In this document: piece after piece, positions 41,703 to 49,384 of the stretch | How the letters are laid out: each line of letters starts with the position of its first letter | Numbering within the stretch: the stretch's first letter is position 1 | Origin: UBA4085 sp964556755 | Lineage (GTDB): Bacteria; Acidobacteriota; Aminicenantia; Aminicenantales; UBA4085 | DNA length: 64,000 nucleotides | Direction: 5' to 3' | Assembly: GCA_964556755.1 (NCBI GenBank) | Contig: CAZKXI010000002.1 | Location: 186,001 to 250,000, forward strand | Program-made: the position numbers and the translations under genes | The notes under the pieces: model-generated | Seen by the model: the letters and a program-made list of their open reading frames with translations, nothing else | What the model was told of the DNA's origin: nothing | Databases searched by the model: none

Positions 41703-44700
41703 ATGTACATCAAGCGGCTCGAACTGCAAGGCTTCAAGACGTTCCCGGAGAGGACCAAGGTCGTCTTCAATCCCGGGATCACCATCATCATCGGCCCCAA
41801 CGGAACCGGCAAGAGCAACATCGTCGAGGCCATCCAGTGGGTCCTGGGCGGCCATCGCCAGAAGACCGTCCGCGGCGAGCGGACCGAGGACGCCATCTTC
41901 AACGGCACCCAGAAGCGGCCCTCCATGGGCATGGCCGACGTGACCCTGACGCTGCAGAACAGCGAGGACGAGCTCCAGATCAACCACCGCGCCTTCCGCA
42001 CGGGCGAGAGCGAATACCGACTGGACGGCAAGGTCGTCCGCCTGCGGGACATCCAGGAGGAGCTCTGGAAGAAGGCCATCTCCGAGAACCGGTACTACGT
42101 CATCGAGCAGGGCGCCATCGGGACCTTCGTCACGTCCAAGCCCGTCGAGAAGCGGGCCCTCATCGAAGAGGCGGCCGGCACCTCCTACTACAGGGACAAG
42201 AAGCGGCTGGCCGAGAACAAGCTCGGCGACGCCGAGGCCAACCTGACCCGGCTGGAGGACATCCTGGCCGAGGTGGCCAAGTCCCGCAACTCCCTGGCCC
42301 GCCAGGCCGGGGCGGCCGAGCGCCACCGCAAGCTGCGCGAGCGCATCCGCGAGCTGACGGTCCTCCACTTCAAGCACCGCGGCGCGACCCTTCAGGCGGG
42401 ACAGCGCGAGATTCAGACCGGGTACGAGGCTTCGCTGGAGACCGAGAGGAGCCAGGGCGCCCGGCTGGCCGAGGAAGAGCGGGCGGTCAACCGCAAGCGC
42501 GGCGAGGCCCGCGACCTGGAAGAGGCCCTCAAGTCCGGCCAGGAGCGCCTCTACTCGCTCAAAGCCCAGATCGCCCGGGCCGAGGCCGAGCGCGACCGCG
42601 AGACCCGTCGGACCGAAGACCTGGAGATCCTCAGAAGGCGGGCCGCGGCGGCCTCCGATGAGCTCCTGGCCGAGCTGCTGGCCATGGAGCAGGAGACCGG
42701 CGGCGCCCGCGAGGAGAGCACCGTCCAGGCCGAGGCTCTGGCTCTCAAGGAAGCCGAAGCCGGGCGCTTGGAAGCATCCCTCCGGGAGGTCGAAGAGAGG
42801 ATCGCCCCCTGGGCGGCCAAGGTCGAACGCCTCCGCTCCGACGCCATCCAGAAGCTGGCCGAGCTGACCCAGGCCCGCAACGAGCAGGCCAAGATCGACA
42901 AGGAGATCGAGCTCGTGCTGCGCCAGGAGGAGAAGCTCCGGGTGCGGCGCGACGAGACCTCCGAGCGCCTGGCCCGCCAGACGGCCGAGCGCGACGTCCT
43001 GGAAGCCGAGCGGGCGGCCAAGGCCGAGGAGATGGCCGGGCGGGAGAAAGCCGAGGACGAGACCCGCGACCGGCTGGCCGGCTCCGCCGCCGCGATCAAC
43101 GCCCTGCGCGAGCGGCTGGGGGCGCTGAAAGACGAGCGCGACGCGACGAGCCACCATCTGCAGTCCCTGCGCAAGCTGGAGGCCCAGGAGCGGCAGGCGG
43201 CGGAAGTCCCCGGGCTGCCGTCGGCCTTGGGCGCCTTTGCCGACATGATCTCCTCCGACCCGGCCGACGCCCCCCTGGTCGATGTCTTCTGGAAAGAGGA
43301 GGCCCGCTCGCTGGTCGTCCGGCCGCGGGACCTTCTCGAAGCTCTGGGCGCCGGGGGGCTGCGCGGCAACTTCATGCTGATCTCCCCCGACGATCGGACC
43401 GGCGAGGAGGATCCGGCCGTCGACGACCCCGACATCCTGGGCCGCTTGAAGGCGCGGCTTCGTCCCGGCCCGGTTCTGGGCGGCCGGCTGCCGCGGCTCC
43501 GGGACGCCGTCATCGTCAGGGACATCCGGGCCGCCGTCCGCCTCTGGCTGGAGCATCCCGGCCTCAGCTTCGTGACGCCGGCCGGCGACATCCTGCTGCG
43601 GGAAGGCCTGCTGAAGCTGGGCCAGCGCAAGGAGGGATTGTTCACCTTCGTCCAGGAGATCCGCGATCTGGAGGGCCGTCTGCGGGGCCAGGACGCGGTC
43701 ATCGAGCCGCTGGCCCGCGAGCTGGCCGGAGCCATGGAGGCCAAGGCCGATCTGGAGGCCCGGCTGGACGGCTTGGCCGGCGAGCTCGCCGGCCTGCGCC
43801 GGAGCCTGGCCGATTGGGAGAAGCGCTCCGCCCTGGCGGCGGCCGAAAGGGACAAGCTGGCCAACGACCTGGCGCTCTTCGGCCACGACCTCGAGATCTT
43901 GGCCATGGACCGGACCGGCTTCCAGGAGAGGAACGAGCGGCACGCCGCCGTCCTGCGGGCCGAGGAAGATGAGGAGCGCCGCCGCCGCGAGGTCGCCGAG
44001 GCCGAGGAGCGGGGCCTGCTGGAGCACCAGGAGCGGGCCAACCGGGAAAGGCAGGCCCTCTTGGAGCTTCGCGGCTCGATCGGCCTGGGACGCGAGAGGG
44101 TGGCCGGGCTGGAGAGCCGAATCGCATCCCTGGAGACCCGGCGGAGCACCGCGGCGGCCCGCCTCTCGGCCCTTCAGGAGGAGATGCGGGCTTCCGAGGC
44201 CGAGCAGGAGTCCCTGCGCCGGCTGACCGCCGAGCTGGGCGACCGGGCCGTCAATCTCGACGGCCAGCGGGCCGGGCAGGAAGAGGCCCTGGCCGGCAGC
44301 GAGAGCCGGCTGGCCGTCCTGCGGCGGGAGCTGGCCGAGGCCGAAGGCGGCCTGGCGGGCCTGCGGGACGAGCACGAGCGGCTCAAGGACGAGCGCGTGG
44401 GCTGGGAAGTCCGCAAGGCCGAGGTGGACCGCGATCTGGTCAACCTGGAAGAGGCCTGCTGGCAGGAGCTGAAGAAGACCCTGCAGGAGGTCAAAGCCGA
44501 ACCCGTCGCCCCGGAAGCGCCCGAGGCGGGGGCCGCGGAAGCCGAGCTCGAGGAAGCCCGGGAGAGGCTGCAGCGGATCGGGGCCGTCAACCTGATGGCC
44601 GAGGAGGAGTACCAGCAGGCCAAGGAGAGGCACGATTTCCTGATCCAGCAGCGGACCGACCTGCGCGAGTCCATCGCCCAGACCAAGGCGGCCATCCAGC

Positions 44701-45197
44701 AGATCGACGAGGAGAGCCGGCAGAGGTTCCTGTCCGCCCTGGCCGACGTCAACGCCTATTTCCAGGAGCTGTTCACGACCCTCTTCAAGGGCGGCTCGGC
44801 GGAGGTCCGCCTGCTGGACGCCGAGGATCCCCTGGAGAGCGGGGTCGATGTCCTGGCCCAGCCGCCGGGCAAGAAGATCGGCAACATGGGCCTGCTCTCC
44901 GGCGGCGAGAAGTCCCTGACCAGCCTGGCCTTCCTCTTCGCCCTGTTCCGCTACAAGCCGACGCCCTTCTGCATCCTGGACGAGGTCGACGCGGCCCTGG
45001 ACGAGGCCAACCTGATCCGGTTCCTGGAGCTGATGAAGGCGATCAAGTCCGACACCCAGTTCATCATCATCACCCACAACTACCGGACCATGGAGGTGGC
45101 GGACTACATCTACGGCACGACCATGGAGGAGCCCAACGTGACCCGGGTCTTCTCCATGAAGATGGAGAAGAAGGCGGAGGCCGAGTCCGTTGCCTAA
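41703..45197 (+). CDS. smc: Chromosome segregation SMC protein
   Basis: A full-length 1164-residue SMC: head motif GPNGTGKSN at residues 31-39, the conserved GTQKRPSMGMADVTLTL loop, long coiled coils rich in Glu, Arg and Ala (about 170-500 and 670-980), and a hinge near 505-660. The C-terminal head carries LSGGEKSLTSLAF (about 1065) and Walker B FCILDEVDAALDE (about 1090). It organises and segregates the chromosome with ScpA and ScpB, whose genes are not here. Its antisense strand also has a very long open frame, caused by codon bias. The radical SAM gene begins inside its last codons (8-bp overlap). Confidence 0.97.
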   Translation: MYIKRLELQGFKTFPERTKVVFNPGITIIIGPNGTGKSNIVEAIQWVLGGHRQKTVRGERTEDAIFNGTQKRPSMGMADVTLTLQNSEDELQINHRAFRTGESEYRLDGKVVRLRDIQEELWKKAISENRYYVIEQGAIGTFVTSKPVEKRALIEEAAGTSYYRDKKRLAENKLGDAEANLTRLEDILAEVAKSRNSLARQAGAAERHRKLRERIRELTVLHFKHRGATLQAGQREIQTGYEASLETERSQGARLAEEERAVNRKRGEARDLEEALKSGQERLYSLKAQIARAEAERDRETRRTEDLEILRRRAAAASDELLAELLAMEQETGGAREESTVQAEALALKEAEAGRLEASLREVEERIAPWAAKVERLRSDAIQKLAELTQARNEQAKIDKEIELVLRQEEKLRVRRDETSERLARQTAERDVLEAERAAKAEEMAGREKAEDETRDRLAGSAAAINALRERLGALKDERDATSHHLQSLRKLEAQERQAAEVPGLPSALGAFADMISSDPADAPLVDVFWKEEARSLVVRPRDLLEALGAGGLRGNFMLISPDDRTGEEDPAVDDPDILGRLKARLRPGPVLGGRLPRLRDAVIVRDIRAAVRLWLEHPGLSFVTPAGDILLREGLLKLGQRKEGLFTFVQEIRDLEGRLRGQDAVIEPLARELAGAMEAKADLEARLDGLAGELAGLRRSLADWEKRSALAAAERDKLANDLALFGHDLEILAMDRTGFQERNERHAAVLRAEEDEERRRREVAEAEERGLLEHQERANRERQALLELRGSIGLGRERVAGLESRIASLETRRSTAAARLSALQEEMRASEAEQESLRRLTAELGDRAVNLDGQRAGQEEALAGSESRLAVLRRELAEAEGGLAGLRDEHERLKDERVGWEVRKAEVDRDLVNLEEACWQELKKTLQEVKAEPVAPEAPEAGAAEAELEEARERLQRIGAVNLMAEEEYQQAKERHDFLIQQRTDLRESIAQTKAAIQQIDEESRQRFLSALADVNAYFQELFTTLFKGGSAEVRLLDAEDPLESGVDVLAQPPGKKIGNMGLLSGGEKSLTSLAFLFALFRYKPTPFCILDEVDAALDEANLIRFLELMKAIKSDTQFIIITHNYRTMEVADYIYGTTMEEPNVTRVFSMKMEKKAEAESVA

Positions 45198-46659
45198 GGT
45201 CCAGCTGTACGTCTCGCCCGGCGGCTACTTCGCCGAGCGCTGGTCGGGCGGGATGTCCATGCCCCCCCTGGGGCTGCTGTCCATCGCCGCCGTCCTGGAG
45301 CGGGAGAGGATCCCGGTCGAGGTCGTCCCCTGCAACGTGCTGGGGATGGGCTGGAAGGACATCGCCCGCAAGATCCGGGCGGACAAGCCCGACATCGTCG
45401 GCGTGACCATCACCACCGAAAACCGCTTCCAGGCCTTCAAGGTCGTCCGTCTGGCCAAGCGGGCCCACCCCGGCTGCCTGACCGTACTGGGCGGGCCGCA
45501 CGCCTCGATGGCGGCCGAGGACTGCATCGCCAACATCCCCGAGCTGGACGTGGTCGTGCGCGGCGAGGGCGAGATGACCCTGCTCGAGGTGGTCCGGGCC
45601 TGGGAGGCGAGACCGGCCATGGAATCGCTCCACGGCATCGCCGGGCTCGTCCTCCGCCGGGACGGCCGGCCCTCGGCCAATCCGCCGCGGATGCCGATCG
45701 CCGACCTCGACAGCCTGCCCTTCCCGGCCTACCATCTGGTCCCGTTCGAGAAGTACAGATTCGCCTTCGACGTGCCCGGGCACGGCCCGCTGCCGGCGGT
45801 CAACGTCATGACCAGCCGCGGCTGCCCCTTCGCCTGCAACTTCTGCGCCACCCCGGTTAACTGGGGCCGCCACGTCCGCATGCGCAGCCCCGAGAGCGTC
45901 ATCCGCGAGATCGAGCTGCTCAAGGAGCGCTACGGGATCAAGGTCGTCTTCTTCTTCGACGACACCTTCAACGCCAGCCCCAAGCGGGCCGACGCCATCT
46001 GCGACCTGATGATCGAGCGGAAGCTGGACGTCTTCTTCAAGTGCGACGTGCGCCTGGACATCATGAGCCGGGCCCTGCTGGAGAAGATGAAGCGGGCCGG
46101 GCTCTTCCACCTGTCCTACGGGCTGGAGGCCGGCTCCGACCGGGTCCGGGAGCAGATCGTCGGCAAGCAGATCGAGATGTCCGACTTCCACAACCTGACC
46201 GCCTGGTGCCTGGAGCTGGGCATCGTGGCCAACGTCTTCTTTATCTTCAGCCACCCGACCGAGACCTGGGAGGAGGCCCAGGTCACGATCTCGATCATCG
46301 AGCAGTACAAGGACCGGATCGAGGGCTCGGTGGCCATCCTCCACATCTACCCGGGCACACCGCTGGAGAAGCTGGCCCGGGAGACCGGCTTTCTGCCGGA
46401 GGGCTTCAGCTGGACCCGGCGCAGCCGGCGCGGCATCATCACCCTGCCGCTGGCCCAGGGCGACGTCCCGCTCTACCGGGACAAGCTGACCTGGGCTCAG
46501 ATCTGCGAGCTCATCCTGCGCTGGTCGTTCAGCGCCAAGCGGACCTCGCTGCTGAAGAAAGCCCCCCGGGCCCTGGGCCAGGTCCGCTCCCTTTCGGACC
46601 TCCGCCGCCTGATCGTCATGGGCTGGGTCTACCTCAAGCTCAAGCGCCGCCGGAAATAG
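45190..46659 (+). CDS. B12-binding-type radical SAM protein
   Basis: This 489-residue protein begins with a cobalamin-binding-like Rossmann domain (PPLGLLSIAAVLERERIPVEV, GVTITTENRFQAFKVVRLAK, LTVLGGPHASMAAEDCI). The radical SAM barrel follows, with CxxxCxxC at Cys212/216/219 (CPFACNFC), then FFDDTF and GLEAGSDRVREQIVGKQI. The C-terminal stretch is basic with a short hydrophobic run. Members are methyltransferases or other radical enzymes; the substrate is unknown. Translation must start at a TTG overlapping the end of smc, as no ATG is available; GGAGG lies upstream. The stop abuts a palindromic repeat. Confidence 0.9.
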   Translation: MPKVQLYVSPGGYFAERWSGGMSMPPLGLLSIAAVLERERIPVEVVPCNVLGMGWKDIARKIRADKPDIVGVTITTENRFQAFKVVRLAKRAHPGCLTVLGGPHASMAAEDCIANIPELDVVVRGEGEMTLLEVVRAWEARPAMESLHGIAGLVLRRDGRPSANPPRMPIADLDSLPFPAYHLVPFEKYRFAFDVPGHGPLPAVNVMTSRGCPFACNFCATPVNWGRHVRMRSPESVIREIELLKERYGIKVVFFFDDTFNASPKRADAICDLMIERKLDVFFKCDVRLDIMSRALLEKMKRAGLFHLSYGLEAGSDRVREQIVGKQIEMSDFHNLTAWCLELGIVANVFFIFSHPTETWEEAQVTISIIEQYKDRIEGSVAILHIYPGTPLEKLARETGFLPEGFSWTRRSRRGIITLPLAQGDVPLYRDKLTWAQICELILRWSFSAKRTSLLKKAPRALGQVRSLSDLRRLIVMGWVYLKLKRRRK

Positions 46660-46766
46660 CAGACACCTACCGAGCTCAATTTCCAGACACATACCGAATT
46701 CGCGATAGATGCGCCCCCCCTGGGGGGCCGCAAGGTCGCTGAATTCGGTATGGGTCCGCGAATTCA
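46660..46766. repeat. Palindromic repeat element (GAATTC-type inverted repeat)
   Basis: CATACCGAATTC (46690-46701) is the exact reverse complement of GAATTCGGTATG (46741-46752). Inside it are GCGA/TCGC and a seven-C/six-G hairpin. A second overlapping pair is GAATTCGCG (46696-46704) with CGCGAATTC (46757-46765). The left side also holds two imperfect direct copies of AGACACMTACCGA (46661, 46685). It fills the gap between the radical SAM stop and the symporter's ribosome site. The right arm matches 16094-16110 in 16 of 17 bases, so this is a dispersed family. No transposase is present; a REP/MITE-like element is inferred. Confidence 0.75.
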
Positions 46767-46776
46767 AGGAGGGCGC

Positions 46777-48246
46777 ATGTCCGTCTACGTGGTCGTCATC
46801 CTCGCCTATCTCGTCGTCCTGACCGGCTTCAACTTCTACCGCTCCCGCAAGATCAAGAGCCAGGACGACTTCCAGGTCGCCGGCCGCAGCCTCAAGTGGC
46901 AGGTCATGGTCTTCACCCTGATCTGCACCTGGATCGGCTCGGGCACCTTCATCTCCGGGGCCGAGTTCGCGGCCAAGGCCGGCTTCTCGGCCCTCTGGCT
47001 GGCGGCCGGCGCCTGGGTCGGGATCATCCTGATCTACTTCCTGGCCGCCAAGATCCACACCTTCGGCCAGTACACCGTGGGCGACGTCCTGGAGGTCCGC
47101 TACGGCCCGGCGGCGCGTCTCTTCGGGGCTATCGCCCTGCTCCTGTCCTTCATCTCCATCGTCTCCTACCAGTTCGTGGCCGGCGGCTTCATTCTCAACG
47201 TCATCACCGACGGGGCCATCTCGGAGGCGACGGGGACGCTGATCGCGGCCGCCTTCGTCATCCTCTTCACCGCCGTCGGGGGCATGGTGGCCATCGCCTA
47301 CACGGACCTACCGAACGGCATCATCATCGTCCTGGCCTGCCTGCTGGCCGTGCCTTTCGTCATCGGCGCCGCCGGCGGCCTGGGCCCGGCCCGGGCGGCC
47401 CTCGATCCGGGCTACTTCGCCGTGGTCAACAGCCAATTCGGGGCCCATCCCTGGCTGAAGGCCATCGGCTACTTCCTCTCGACCATGTTCCTCCTGCTCG
47501 GCGTGCAGAGCATGTATCAGAAGTTCTACAGCGCCAAGTCCGGCCGCGACGCCAAGAAGGCCGTGGCCTGGTGGACGGTCGGCACCATCTTCGTCGAGAG
47601 CATCGTGGTCGTCATCGCCGTCTTCGCCTATTCCAAGCTGCAGGGCCAGATCGACTTGAGCGTGCCCAAGGCCGGCGGCAAGGTCGTCCTGATGGCCGCC
47701 AAGCAGCTTGTGCCCGTGCCGGTGGGCGTGCTGCTGCTGGGCGCGGCCTGCGCGGTGGTCATCTCCACCGGCATGAACTACCTCCTCTCGCCCTCGACCA
47801 CCCTGATCCGCGACATCTACCAGCGCTTCCTGAAGAAGGACGCCGATCCCAAGAAGATGGTCGCTCTTCAAAAGGTCGTCATCGTCGTCATCGGCGTCCT
47901 GGCCTTCCTGCTGGCCACCCAGCTGAAGAGCGTGCTGGAGATGAGCCTATTCGCCTACACCATCTACGGCGTCGCCATCACCCCGGCCTTGATCGCCGCC
48001 CTGGCTTGGAAGCGGGCCACCAAGGCCGGCGGGCTGGCCTCGATCGTCTCCGGCACGGTCGTCAGCGTGGCCTTCTTCGTCCTGTCCAAGGCGCTGCCGG
48101 CCGCCCAGGTCCCCGAAGGCGACCCCTGGGGCATCCCGCTCATCTATCCGGCCCTGGCCGTCTCCCTCCTGTCGCTGGTCGTCGTCAGCCTTCTGACGGC
48201 CAAGCCCAAGGAGGAGGAGCTGGCCAAGTTCTTCCCCAAGAAATGA
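46777..48246 (+). CDS. Sodium/solute symporter (SSS family)
   Basis: A complete 489-residue SSS carrier: an N-terminal helix and SQDDFQVAGRSLKWQ loop, CTWIGSGTFISGAEFAAKAGFSALW, a PNGIIIVLACLLAVPF helix, YQKFYSAKSGRDAKKA, and STGMNYLLSPSTTLIRDIYQRFL near the end. About 13 membrane helices are expected. It imports an organic solute with Na+. Its ATG at 46777 follows AAGGAGGGCGC; the in-frame codons before it belong to the repeat. The stop overlaps the ATG of the deacetylase-like gene, so the imported solute may be related to that enzyme's substrate (inference). Confidence 0.92.
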   Translation: MSVYVVVILAYLVVLTGFNFYRSRKIKSQDDFQVAGRSLKWQVMVFTLICTWIGSGTFISGAEFAAKAGFSALWLAAGAWVGIILIYFLAAKIHTFGQYTVGDVLEVRYGPAARLFGAIALLLSFISIVSYQFVAGGFILNVITDGAISEATGTLIAAAFVILFTAVGGMVAIAYTDLPNGIIIVLACLLAVPFVIGAAGGLGPARAALDPGYFAVVNSQFGAHPWLKAIGYFLSTMFLLLGVQSMYQKFYSAKSGRDAKKAVAWWTVGTIFVESIVVVIAVFAYSKLQGQIDLSVPKAGGKVVLMAAKQLVPVPVGVLLLGAACAVVISTGMNYLLSPSTTLIRDIYQRFLKKDADPKKMVALQKVVIVVIGVLAFLLATQLKSVLEMSLFAYTIYGVAITPALIAALAWKRATKAGGLASIVSGTVVSVAFFVLSKALPAAQVPEGDPWGIPLIYPALAVSLLSLVVVSLLTAKPKEEELAKFFPKK

Positions 48247-49274
48247 CCACGGGCATCATCCGGGACAATCGCTTCCTGGCCCATCACATGGGCCCCGGTC
48301 ATCCCGAGTCGCCCGATCGGCTGGCGGCGATATTCGCCCGTCTGGATGCCGAGCCGGGTCTGCCCCTCGCGCGGATCGAGCCGCGGCCGGCCTCAGTCGG
48401 TGAGATCGAGCTTCTCCACGCCCCCGAATATGTCGGCTTCCTGGGAGCCACCACCGGCGCCGATCTCGTGCCCCTTGACGCGGACACGGCGGCGACGGGC
48501 CGGACCTACGAGACGGCGCGGCTGGCGGCCGGCGGGACCCTCGAAGCCGCGGACGCCGTCCTGCGGGGCGACGTCGCCAACGCCTTCGCCCTGGTCCGTC
48601 CCCCCGGCCACCACGCCGAGATCAACCGGGCCATGGGCTTCTGCTTCTTCAACAACGCCGCCCTGGCCGCCGAGCACCTGATCCGTCGCCGCGGCCTCAA
48701 CCGCGTCCTGATCGCCGATTGGGACCTCCACCACGGAAACGGGACCCAGCACCTCTTCGACCTCCGCCCCGACGTGCTCTACTTCTCCTCCCACCAGAGC
48801 CCGCTCTTCCCCGGCACGGGCTCGGTGGCCGAGAAGGGCCACGCCGACGGCGAGGGATTCACGGTCAACGTCCCCATGCGGGCCGGACGGACGGACGCCG
48901 ATTTCCTGGGGGCTTATCGGGGCGTCCTCGGGCCCGTCGCAGCCGACTTTCGCCCCGACTTCATCATCGTCTCGGCCGGCTACGACATCTGCGCCGGCGA
49001 TCCGCTGGGCGGGATGCTCGTGACCGGAGACGGATTCGCCGCCCTGACGGCCGAGATGATGGAGATGGCCGGGAATCTCTGCCGGGGGCGCCTGCTTCTG
49101 GTTCTCGAGGGCGGATACCACCTGGAAAGGCTGGCGGAAGGCGTCCGCAAGTCGCTCGGCCAGATGACTGGCATCGACCCATCACCGATGACGGAGCCCC
49201 GCCTCTCCCCAGAGGCGGCCGCGGAGGTAGCCCGGACGGTGGCCGTCCACAAGCGCTTCTGGAGAGGGCTTTAA
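48243..49274 (+). CDS. Histone-deacetylase-fold amidohydrolase (AcuC/acetylpolyamine amidohydrolase-like)
   Basis: The 343-residue protein has the arginase/deacetylase fold: GPGHPESPDRLAAI near the N-terminus, the active-site pair His123-His124 in RPPGHHAE, the zinc ligands in DWDLHHGNGT (Asp161, His163) with the final Asp in SAGYD, and a closing VLEGGYHLERLAEGV. Bacterial members remove acetyl groups from polyamines, acetyl-CoA synthetase or other amides. It is translated from an ATG overlapping the symporter stop (ATGA). No acetoin or polyamine genes flank it, so the substrate is open. Confidence 0.9.
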   Translation: MTTGIIRDNRFLAHHMGPGHPESPDRLAAIFARLDAEPGLPLARIEPRPASVGEIELLHAPEYVGFLGATTGADLVPLDADTAATGRTYETARLAAGGTLEAADAVLRGDVANAFALVRPPGHHAEINRAMGFCFFNNAALAAEHLIRRRGLNRVLIADWDLHHGNGTQHLFDLRPDVLYFSSHQSPLFPGTGSVAEKGHADGEGFTVNVPMRAGRTDADFLGAYRGVLGPVAADFRPDFIIVSAGYDICAGDPLGGMLVTGDGFAALTAEMMEMAGNLCRGRLLLVLEGGYHLERLAEGVRKSLGQMTGIDPSPMTEPRLSPEAAAEVARTVAVHKRFWRGL

Positions 49275-49341
49275 AAGCACACCTGTCCCCAAAAAAGGAC
49301 GTTATATCGAAAAAAAGACCTACCCCATCAGGCGGAGGGCT

Positions 49342-49350
49342 TGGTATAAT
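49342..49350 (+). promoter_or_regulatory. Extended -10 promoter of the Trp-rich protein gene
   Basis: TGGTATAAT is a full extended -10 with a consensus hexamer (49345-49350); no good -35 is seen. The ATG at 49385 follows with AAGGAGAACGGAT. The preceding 49277-49320 is A/T-rich and contains short A runs but no gene. Confidence 0.55.
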
Positions 49351-49384
49351 TTTTGCATAGAATAGAGGCGCAAGGAGAACGGAT

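Noticed and set aside
41532..45077. An 1181-codon open frame on the strand opposite smc
   Set aside because: High GC and the codon bias of smc leave the antisense frame free of stops. The peptide is low complexity with no domain or start signal.
49275..49330. A third palindromic repeat in the A/T-rich gap before the Trp-rich gene
   Set aside because: Contains CACCTGTCCCC and A runs, but no matching arm or second copy is visible in the window.
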